The notes under the pieces were generated by a model. That model saw only the letters and a program-made list of their open reading frames with translations. It ran no database searches and was not told the origin of the DNA. Shown here piece after piece: positions 1 to 7,171 of a DNA stretch of 28,861 nt. This stretch comes from Dehalococcoidia bacterium UBA1222 (GTDB lineage Bacteria > Chloroflexota > Dehalococcoidia > Dehalococcoidales > UBA1222): assembly GCA_002309415.1 (NCBI GenBank), contig DBXC01000003.1, positions 337-29,197 of the forward strand, read 5' to 3'. Each line of letters begins with the position of its first letter. The stretch's first letter is position 1. The translations under genes and the position numbers were made by a program.

Positions 1-729
1 TCTGCTTACTTCGCTCTCTATGACTGCTTGGTGACCGTTTCAAAGCTTCTGGCACCGTTTATGCCTTTCCTGGCAGACGAGCTCTATCAGAATCTTGTTC
101 TTTCCGTCTATCCTGACGCTAAGGAATCAGTCCATCTGACTGACTTCCCGGTCTGCGATGAATCCAAGATCAACGAGAAGATCAATAACAGCATCCGACT
201 TGCCATCAAGCTCTCATCCCTTGGCCGTGCAGCCCGATCTGCCGCCGCCGTAAAGGTCCGACAGCCTATGGCTACTGCTTTCGTCAAACTGGCTCGACCC
301 AGCGAAGCAGAGGATATCGTCAAGGTCAAAGATCAGCTTCTCGAAGAATTGAATATCAAGGACATCACAGTCATCGATGACGTGGCTCCTTATGAAGCTG
401 ATAACTTCGTTAAGGCTGAAGATGGTCCTTATTCCGTATTCGTAGATAAGAACATCTCCGAAGATCTTCTGGCTGAAGGTATGGTCCGTGAGATGGTCCA
501 CAGGATGCAGAACATCCGAAAGACCGCCGGATTCGAGATCGCCGATCATATCAAGCTCTACTGCTTCGGCGACGAATATATCAACAAGGTCTACAAGGAC
601 TTCGCTGACTATATCCGACATGAGACTCTTGCAGATGAATTGAACGGCGATGAGATCCCTGAAGGTGTCGCATCCGAGTCCTTCAACCTCGATGGACATC
701 CTGTCACCATCGCGATCGTTAAAGTCTAA
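1..729 (+). CDS. ileS: Isoleucyl-tRNA synthetase, C-terminal part (5' truncated by window)
   Basis: The frame is open from base 1, so the gene starts upstream of the window; 242 residues remain. IleRS charges tRNA-Ile with isoleucine in the cytoplasm. The piece visible is the helical anticodon-binding region and tail: an LLAPFMPFLADELYQNL segment, then HLTDFP, then LGRAARSAAAVKVRQP, the hallmark block of the eukaryote-like (type 2) IleRS class. No C-terminal zinc-binding Cys cluster is present, which also fits type 2. The catalytic HIGH and KMSKS motifs lie outside the window. Type 2 enzymes are often less sensitive to mupirocin; that is family knowledge, not visible here. The gene ends 84 bases before the convergent defence operon and is followed by a hairpin. 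Naming as IleRS is confident; the subclass is a recognition call. Confidence 0.9.
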   Translation, partial: SAYFALYDCLVTVSKLLAPFMPFLADELYQNLVLSVYPDAKESVHLTDFPVCDESKINEKINNSIRLAIKLSSLGRAARSAAAVKVRQPMATAFVKLARPSEAEDIVKVKDQLLEELNIKDITVIDDVAPYEADNFVKAEDGPYSVFVDKNISEDLLAEGMVREMVHRMQNIRKTAGFEIADHIKLYCFGDEYINKVYKDFADYIRHETLADELNGDEIPEGVASESFNLDGHPVTIAIVKV

Positions 730-752
730 AGCCATTAATATTTGAAACGTTT

Positions 753-790
753 AAGCGCCTCTTTAGACACTAGGGAGGCGCTTATGTTTT
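753..790 (+). terminator. Terminator-like hairpin after ileS
   Basis: A perfect 9-bp inverted repeat, AAGCGCCTC (753-761) and GAGGCGCTT (775-783), is followed by ATGTTTT. It lies 24 bases past the ileS stop. The T-tract is short and interrupted, so termination strength is uncertain. It may also serve the convergent operon from the other strand. Confidence 0.65.
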
Positions 791-828
791 GAATCTGAGT
801 GTTTAGATATTATTTAAACACTAGGTTC
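791..828. terminator. Hairpin overlapping the stop codon of the defence operon
   Basis: Perfect 8-bp arms AGTGTTTA (798-805) and TAAACACT (815-822) are extended outward by GAATCT (791-796) and AGGTTC (823-828) with one bulged G. The right arm overlaps the TAA of the last minus-strand gene. On the minus strand no U-run follows, so this may be a transcript-end stabilising structure rather than a classical terminator. Confidence 0.45.
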
Positions 829-1470
829 AGATAGACACTCTTTTATTACAGATGGTTTTTGTGTTTTTGAGAAAAAATCTATTTCTGTAACTACTCCCCA
901 GTCTCCATAACAAAACCCTAAACATATGTTATCATCATGTTCTATGGATTTAAACTTATTAAATTTTTTCTGTTTCTCATTAGAAATGTTTGTATCCAGA
1001 GTATCGTTTATGGTAAGGGATAATACATCTATTTGGCTTGGCCTAGCAGCAAACCTTGCTGGATGGTTGTGGTAGTTAAGAATAGTAGCTCCTTGATCGT
1101 ACCAATGCTTCATGAATGGGAACCCTTCTTCATAAAGCTCTGTTTCAGGTACCATATCCTCATTTCCATTCAGAATTCTATAATCGACGATTTTACTGTC
1201 CTTTATGGCAAGAAGAATAGTATGCTCGTTATTATCTTTACGTATTAAATCAAGTTTTGAACTGATATTGATTCCATTGTATTCTTCAACACAACGATAG
1301 ACTTTATCTGGCCCTTGCTGTTTAAGGAGATCTGAATACCATTCGTTTACTTTTTGGTCGAGCTCTTCATCGGTATATTTGTTTTCTAGTATTAGTTTCT
1401 TACGTTTTTCCTCTTTTGCTTTACGTTCGATTCTAGTAAGAGTATTTTTTTGTAAACTATTCATTCCCAT
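814..1470 (-). CDS. JAB/JAMM-motif (RadC/MPN-like) putative metallopeptidase
   Basis: About 218 residues from the ATG at 1470; a second ATG at 1464 and an in-frame TTG at 1521 (inside the upstream gene) are alternatives, and none has a strong ribosome site. The central region carries a JAMM-type zinc motif: HNHP at 134-137, then S145 and D148 (spacing H-x-H-P-x7-S-x2-D, one residue longer than the usual x6), with a candidate catalytic Glu82 at the start of the preceding strand (NNEHTILLAIKDSK). The first 60 residues are highly charged and probably helical. JAB proteins include deubiquitinase-like isopeptidases, Cap3 of CBASS, and RadC. No ubiquitin-like protein, E1 or E2 is seen nearby, so the substrate is unknown. 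It is the last gene of the defence operon, 25 bases after the DUF499 stop. Confidence 0.7.
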   Translation of the reverse strand: MGMNSLQKNTLTRIERKAKEEKRKKLILENKYTDEELDQKVNEWYSDLLKQQGPDKVYRCVEEYNGINISSKLDLIRKDNNEHTILLAIKDSKIVDYRILNGNEDMVPETELYEEGFPFMKHWYDQGATILNYHNHPARFAARPSQIDVLSLTINDTLDTNISNEKQKKFNKFKSIEHDDNICLGFCYGDWGVVTEIDFFSKTQKPSVIKECLSEPSV

Positions 1471-1495
1471 ATTAGATGACCTAATTCCCGTAGAC

Positions 1496-4400
1496 TTATT
1501 TCTCAAATCCACAATTATCAATATGTAATGTTCTACAATTCTCCGTAATCACACGAACTGTCTCTTTTGAAAATCCTTCTGGAACATTTGCGTTGACTTC
1601 TAATCTCATCTCAACATTACAGTTATTAGTCGTCAATAGATGAGTAACGATTTCATCTAAGTATTTCTGCATATTTTTGATTACTCTTGTATTATCCAAT
1701 GGTGCACTCATAAAGAAATGAGTCTCATTCATTTCTGTAACTATTACAGGAGCGATAGGATTCTGCGATGGGGGTTCATAACCTAGTGGAGGCACAGGCG
1801 TACCTGTGCCATCATTTAAAATGGTGTCAGGTCTACTTGACACTTCTGGACTGTTCTGCTTTTCCTGTTCAATTTGTTTAAGAGCTATGGATGTTTTGAC
1901 TAGATAATCGCTTAGATAAAAGTCAAAGACATTGGTGTTGAATTTAAGTTCAGAATAGTGGTCATCGTTAATAGCAGATGCAAGTGCAAAGTACTGATCA
2001 CTCTCAAGACCTGATCGGATTGTGTTTTCTAGTACTGAATAGTCAGCTAGTCGTGGAAGGTAACAATATGTCGTCAGATACTCCCAAAGCTTTTTGATTT
2101 GTATATGGTTGGCATCCTTCCATAAAAGATCATCAAGTTCCATTTTCAAGAGAGCTGGTGCCCATTTTGTAATAACTTGTTCGTTTATAATCATCTTTGA
2201 GGCAGCTTTGTGTATAATGCTGTCTTGACCGGCAATTCGATCTTTCTCCCAGTGGATTGTTCTTTGATCAGTGGTGATATCTATACTGGGGACAAGAAGC
2301 CAGCAGTATGTCTCTTTGAGCCTGAGTTTAACAGTCTCGTCACATCTAGTTATATTGCTATCAGTTTCTGTATTTTGACTAGCATCTAGATTAAGTATTT
2401 CACTATCGTTTTTAATTGACTTCCATGCGAGAAGATCTTTAACTGATTGTTGTAATCCGTTGATTGTATCCTGATCGGGGGCAACAAATGCAAGCATGTT
2501 CTTGAATGTTCTCGGAGTATTCCCTCGGTAATTAAGAATCTCTTCAGCTTTTTTCAGTGCGGTACAATCATCCTTTCCTTGTTTAAATGCATCAGTTGGT
2601 TTGAGGACAACTAATCGGACAGACTGTTCGTCCGAAACATCATTTGAATTGTTAGGACATATATGCAGTGCGGTAAAGGGTGTTTCTTTACGTAGCTCTC
2701 GCAGCCTTTTTTCGATTTCATATTCAACATCAGATGTTGGTATTTGTGATGAGCGATCGGATGCGGTCTTTCTCAAAGTTGGGCGAGTATCATACCAGAA
2801 TCGATTGCCCGCAGGATCTGTGTAAAGATAAGATAACGAGTTCTTTAGCGTGTTAAGTGCGTCGTTGAAGTCCGCGATATTTTCTCCGGGTTGTACAATG
2901 CCAAGTCTAACTCGTGATGCTTCGATTCCACGAATATTTTGGGCTCGTACTGATGGTGCGCTGCCGAGCATTATTGTTCTGGCAACCCGACGGGCCGCCA
3001 TTTTATTGCCATAACGTGGATTCTGTTTGTCCATCGAGAACGGAATAGCTTGTTTACCGTCCACTTCTGAATCTATGATCGCATTCCATGTTTCTGGAAG
3101 ATATCTGACTAATTCATCTTTGACCTGAGGTTTATCAAGTGGGATGGAACCTGGCATTATCATCGAACTAGCATCATTAGTCATCCACAGTTCATGAATG
3201 ACTGCGGCCATGAGGCGAAGCACGCCACGTGTCCTCTGGAATCTATCCAACGTAGCCCATTCGCTGTACAAACGATCAAATACTTCTGGATGAATAGGGT
3301 AGCATGAGATCATGCGATTACGATACTCGATTTCTCTTGATTCAATTGGAAAGTCTGACAGATTATCAAAATACATTTTGCTAAAGGTATTACAAACATC
3401 ATCCCTTAATTCCGGATTCTTGCAATCTAAGAATAATCGGCGGCGTACTACTTCGAATCCTTCATTAGCAGCTACCGGTTTCCATATGGATTCTTTTCGT
3501 CCGAATGTATGTTCGATTGCTTCAAGTGCTATCTTGCCTGATTCTCCTCCGATTTCAATTGCCGATTCTGGAATTGAAGCAACCACCATACTGTTTATAC
3601 TTGCACTTGCTGCTTCGGTAATCTCATGAATAAAGGTAATAAAGTTATCGAACGATCCTGCCGGAATCTGATCATGGATGTCATAGATTTTTCTTGCATA
3701 TGCTACAAGTTCATCCATTAGAATTAAACATGGACCACATGCATCGAATAGATCCTTCAATGCAATACTTCCAGGTGAGATACCTTTTTTATCAGCCTCT
3801 TTGACGAAATCGTATAATTCAGGTTTTCCTGATGATGTGGCTAGTTGAGCTGCGATCTCACCCCAAATTGTGTTGATTGTTACCCCTGGTAGATTAACAG
3901 GACGTCTTGATCTTGAAGGGTCAAGTGCTGTTCCAACTATAACTGCAACATTTGCTTTGGGTAGAGCTGTGTATCCGGTTTCATTGAGTATACTTACAAG
4001 ATTAGGAATCTTGTCTAGAGGAACTCCACCTCGAGACATATGATAAAGTGCAAGGAGACTATGGGTTTTACCTCCACCAAATGCGGTCTTTAATTGGAGT
4101 ACCGGTTCACCATCTTTTCCATTGAATCTTTTTAGTGCCTGTATTAGCAAGCCTTTCATACCTTCAGTCATGTAAGTTCGAGCAAAGAATTCAACGGGAT
4201 CTCGATATTCAAATGCGCCTTCTCCTCTTGCAACTTGTGAAAGATCTGCTGCGAATTCCGCATTAAGATATCTTCCTTGTGCAACGTCAGGATGTGGTTC
4301 GATGATTTCTCTCCAGCTTGGCAGTCTTAGATTGACTATTTGATTTAATGGATTATTATGATTTGGTTGATTGGACACGTTTGCCGTTTCAGTAATAGTT

Positions 4401-4858
4401 GTTGATCCCAATTGCGTCCCATATCTTAGTTCACGAAGAAGTGCGCGTATATCTTCCGCTGCATTAAGATTAAAACTATCGCAAAGACGAGCCATTGTAT
4501 CTAGTGCTCGTTCGGCATCATCCTTAGACATGTCAGATGATCCCGCATGAGATACAGTGTTTCTAACTCCCATCAATTCAGATGCCCATGCTCTACAGTC
4601 ACGACTGAGGATTTTTCTGAAGAGCGAACTCCATTGCCAATCAATCAATCTCAAGCAATTTGCAATATCCAAAGAGTCAACAAGAGTACTCCATTCGCCT
4701 TTCATTGGTAGATCCCGGCCCTGATCACCGAGTGTATTGATTACAGTTTGCCACCACTCTTTCTTAAATTCTCGGCTCATTTCTTGTGCGATAAATGAAG
4801 CCATCACAGGATGTAATGCGCGAAAACCCTTTTGTACGTACTCAATATTTTCAGTCAT
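1496..4858 (-). CDS. HEPN (Swt1-type)-DUF499 P-loop ATPase, anti-phage associated
   Basis: 1120 residues, the usual size for DUF499 (COG1483) proteins. Residues 1-130 resemble the Swt1-family HEPN domain (VQKGFRALHPVMASFIAQEM) and hold an intact HEPN R-x4-H motif, RNTVSH at 99-104, typical of metal-independent RNases. The ATPase core has Walker A AFGGGKTH (259-266) and Walker B LILMDE (378-383). The last 90 residues, with the terminal GFEK, match the conserved DUF499 C-terminus. Residues about 1010-1030 form a proline-rich linker. The ATG lies one base after the stop of the preceding methylase paralogue, with GGGAGG inside that gene's end, so translation is probably coupled. DUF499 proteins co-occur with DUF1156 methylases in defence loci; the likely role is an ATP-driven sensor or motor, and whether the HEPN domain cleaves RNA is unproven. 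Confidence 0.88.
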   Translation of the reverse strand: MTENIEYVQKGFRALHPVMASFIAQEMSREFKKEWWQTVINTLGDQGRDLPMKGEWSTLVDSLDIANCLRLIDWQWSSLFRKILSRDCRAWASELMGVRNTVSHAGSSDMSKDDAERALDTMARLCDSFNLNAAEDIRALLRELRYGTQLGSTTITETANVSNQPNHNNPLNQIVNLRLPSWREIIEPHPDVAQGRYLNAEFAADLSQVARGEGAFEYRDPVEFFARTYMTEGMKGLLIQALKRFNGKDGEPVLQLKTAFGGGKTHSLLALYHMSRGGVPLDKIPNLVSILNETGYTALPKANVAVIVGTALDPSRSRRPVNLPGVTINTIWGEIAAQLATSSGKPELYDFVKEADKKGISPGSIALKDLFDACGPCLILMDELVAYARKIYDIHDQIPAGSFDNFITFIHEITEAASASINSMVVASIPESAIEIGGESGKIALEAIEHTFGRKESIWKPVAANEGFEVVRRRLFLDCKNPELRDDVCNTFSKMYFDNLSDFPIESREIEYRNRMISCYPIHPEVFDRLYSEWATLDRFQRTRGVLRLMAAVIHELWMTNDASSMIMPGSIPLDKPQVKDELVRYLPETWNAIIDSEVDGKQAIPFSMDKQNPRYGNKMAARRVARTIMLGSAPSVRAQNIRGIEASRVRLGIVQPGENIADFNDALNTLKNSLSYLYTDPAGNRFWYDTRPTLRKTASDRSSQIPTSDVEYEIEKRLRELRKETPFTALHICPNNSNDVSDEQSVRLVVLKPTDAFKQGKDDCTALKKAEEILNYRGNTPRTFKNMLAFVAPDQDTINGLQQSVKDLLAWKSIKNDSEILNLDASQNTETDSNITRCDETVKLRLKETYCWLLVPSIDITTDQRTIHWEKDRIAGQDSIIHKAASKMIINEQVITKWAPALLKMELDDLLWKDANHIQIKKLWEYLTTYCYLPRLADYSVLENTIRSGLESDQYFALASAINDDHYSELKFNTNVFDFYLSDYLVKTSIALKQIEQEKQNSPEVSSRPDTILNDGTGTPVPPLGYEPPSQNPIAPVIVTEMNETHFFMSAPLDNTRVIKNMQKYLDEIVTHLLTTNNCNVEMRLEVNANVPEGFSKETVRVITENCRTLHIDNCGFEK

Positions 4859-4859
4859 T

Positions 4860-7157
4860 TTATGATTCCTCCCAAGAAGGATTTGTTTTCCTATACTCTG
4901 TGTAGATTGGCTTTAGCAAAGTATCAAGTTCTTGTTCAATAATCCTAGATGCGATATATGGTTTTGTTTCAGTTCCCTCAGCATCTAAAACTTTGCTGTA
5001 TCTATAGTAGATGTTCAGTGCTTTTCCAATTATGGATGGACGTAGAGCCAAAATATCTACTACTTTTGCTATTTCTTCGATGATTTTCGGTAATTCATGT
5101 TTTACTTCAGATACAAAGCTTCTTCGAGTGGTCTGTTGTGCGTCTACGGGACGTTTTCTAATTACGACAGTGATAGGGGTATCTTTTAATTTGTCTGGAT
5201 CAATAGATTCATTAGACACTGGTGTCAATGGCCAAGATGCTGTGATCATGAAGCCTGCATTATAGATTGCTGTAAGGAACGATTCCCATTTGCTTAACGC
5301 TAAAGAATCATTTAGCTTATTGTGATTATAATAATATGATACCGTTGATGGATACTCATCGCTAATACTATCAAAGAGATTCGTGAAAGCACTGTTTAGT
5401 GCTTCTACATAGATAGCGTTGGCTTTTTGTTGATCACCATTCCAACGATAGCTGAAGGATGATAACTCATCCTCTTTTAATGATAAATCTGATTTAAAGT
5501 ATTCAGGATATAGGTCTTCCAGACCATATTTGATCCAAATATAGAAATAATCTGATAATTCGCTGTAGCAAGCTTTGTCATAGTAGGGCAGTTCAGTCGA
5601 AATAATTGCATTTCTGACATTATTGGGCATTGTAGAATCTGCAACTATTGAGTGTGCATTTCCTTCTGCAGGAAGTTTTGTAATTGCATCGCAAAACCTG
5701 TGAAGAGTATTAAGATAGCCACAGCCGGTATTAGAAAACGGATTCCCCTCTGCGTAATCCCAAATCATTGGTATTGCTGCTCTAGAAAAAACATGTCTTA
5801 AAGTCCCCCCACTGGTTGAATTCCAGCTACATAGGGTTGAGAATTGATCGAGGAACTTACTAATGGAAAGTACTAACGCAGTCCTAATTGCTTGTGCATA
5901 TGCCTTTGTTCCAGCGCCTCCATATGCAAACGGCGTTTTATCGCTTCCTAATTTATTTCGTGATGATCTTTTTTCGATTTTTTTCTCAACTTTTCGTGCC
6001 AAGTCCATCATAGTCGTGATGAAAATGAGCTGACGAGCTGTAAAAAGGTCCGCGTAATCAATAAGTCCAAAGGATGGTGGCGAAAACTTCGTTGGATAGT
6101 TAGGCAGTAATCCATGAGGAATATCGTTTGGCTTGTCAACAATTACTGCCTTTTCATGTTCGCTTGTTGGTTCGAGATAGATTCTTTTTTGTTTATTCTC
6201 AGCAACGATAGCAATCATTTGGCTTGCAATTTCATGCTTGACTCCGCATTCTTTTACATATGAATCTGGTGTAATCTCTCCGCATGCTGGACATTTGAAT
6301 ACAGCGGTTTGGGCTATTTTAGACTGGTTATTATTTGATGTGTTTGGTCCAGTGTGTAGATGAAACGTAACATTTCCGTTATCAAGAACAGGTTCAATCC
6401 ACGTTTCGCAACCTTTTTTCTTCGCTAGATTATAGCTTGATGACAGTGGGATATTACATTTGCATGATGGGTTAGGGCACCGAACGGTTCTTGCCCATAT
6501 CCATGCTGATACATTTATTTCATCGTTGGTTGGAGTTTTAACATTAGGGAACAAATGACCTGTTCGTTTTTTTGCTTCTTTTAGCATCCATTCCCCGTAA
6601 AAACGTACATCTTCTGCAAAACCCTGCGTGCCTGTGTATTGTTTTAAAGATACATTTGGGTGTGCAGGTTGTGCATTGGAAAACCTTGATGGAATATCTG
6701 TTCCAACGATTGTGATTAATGTTGCTACCGCATTCAAATCTGCTGCTTCTGATGCAAGCCCTAGACGATGTGCTTCAATTGGAATTGAACCCCCTCCTGC
6801 AAATGGATCAAAAATTGTTGGTAAAGGGCCACTTATATTATTCTTTATCTCTTTTTTCGCAGCCTCAAGAGTCTTGGCATTTGTTATGCAGTTTGCCCTG
6901 GACAGATCTTTGATAAGCTCTATCAATCGTATTCTTTCTTTATCTTGCTTTTCTTTGGTGGGGAACAAATCCGGATGTTCTGATGGATCATCTACGATTG
7001 ACGCAAATAACGTACTCCGGGCTGCAGCCATACGTCTTCTTGACCACCACATATGAAGACTACTAGGACGGCCTGTTCTGATAGAATCTTCCTTTTCAGA
7101 TTCTTGGTTTATGAAAGAGACTGGAATGTACGTCTCAATCATTTTTTTTCTGCCCAC
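4860..7157 (-). CDS. DUF1156 methylase paralogue with degenerate catalytic motif (ELPY)
   Basis: 765 residues from a GTG start. This start is chosen because GAGG lies 6 bases upstream and because residue 1 aligns with residue 1 of the neighbouring paralogue (GRKKMIETYIPVSFINQES against AIKKLIEVALPLEKINAES). The AdoMet-binding motif DPFAGGG (117-123) is intact, as is a zinc-ribbon region (C227, C232, C234, C289, C292). The catalytic motif, normally DPPY, reads ELPY at 522-525: Asp to Glu and first Pro to Leu, encoded GAA CTG CCC TAC. The family block WWARRPLA is altered to WWSRRRMA. It lacks the last ~150 residues of the full-length family. The codons are clean and the frame intact, so it is not a decaying pseudogene. 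It is probably a catalytically impaired partner or DNA-reading subunit of the adjacent methylase; residual activity cannot be excluded. Confidence 0.88.
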   Translation of the reverse strand: MGRKKMIETYIPVSFINQESEKEDSIRTGRPSSLHMWWSRRRMAAARSTLFASIVDDPSEHPDLFPTKEKQDKERIRLIELIKDLSRANCITNAKTLEAAKKEIKNNISGPLPTIFDPFAGGGSIPIEAHRLGLASEAADLNAVATLITIVGTDIPSRFSNAQPAHPNVSLKQYTGTQGFAEDVRFYGEWMLKEAKKRTGHLFPNVKTPTNDEINVSAWIWARTVRCPNPSCKCNIPLSSSYNLAKKKGCETWIEPVLDNGNVTFHLHTGPNTSNNNQSKIAQTAVFKCPACGEITPDSYVKECGVKHEIASQMIAIVAENKQKRIYLEPTSEHEKAVIVDKPNDIPHGLLPNYPTKFSPPSFGLIDYADLFTARQLIFITTMMDLARKVEKKIEKRSSRNKLGSDKTPFAYGGAGTKAYAQAIRTALVLSISKFLDQFSTLCSWNSTSGGTLRHVFSRAAIPMIWDYAEGNPFSNTGCGYLNTLHRFCDAITKLPAEGNAHSIVADSTMPNNVRNAIISTELPYYDKACYSELSDYFYIWIKYGLEDLYPEYFKSDLSLKEDELSSFSYRWNGDQQKANAIYVEALNSAFTNLFDSISDEYPSTVSYYYNHNKLNDSLALSKWESFLTAIYNAGFMITASWPLTPVSNESIDPDKLKDTPITVVIRKRPVDAQQTTRRSFVSEVKHELPKIIEEIAKVVDILALRPSIIGKALNIYYRYSKVLDAEGTETKPYIASRIIEQELDTLLKPIYTEYRKTNPSWEES

Positions 7158-7171
7158 ATTTTACCTCAATC

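Noticed and set aside
214..735. Long open frame antisense to ileS
   Set aside because: It lies entirely within the ileS coding region, has no recognisable family features and no ribosome site; it is a by-product of codon composition.
1471..1521. TTG at 1521 as start of the JAB gene
   Set aside because: It would overlap the end of the DUF499 gene and has no ribosome site; the added residues do not resemble conserved sequence.
4860..7157. Treating the shorter DUF1156 gene as a pseudogene or assembly duplicate
   Set aside because: It has a full intact frame, a good start, an intact AdoMet motif and extensive divergence from its neighbour throughout, so it is a maintained paralogue.
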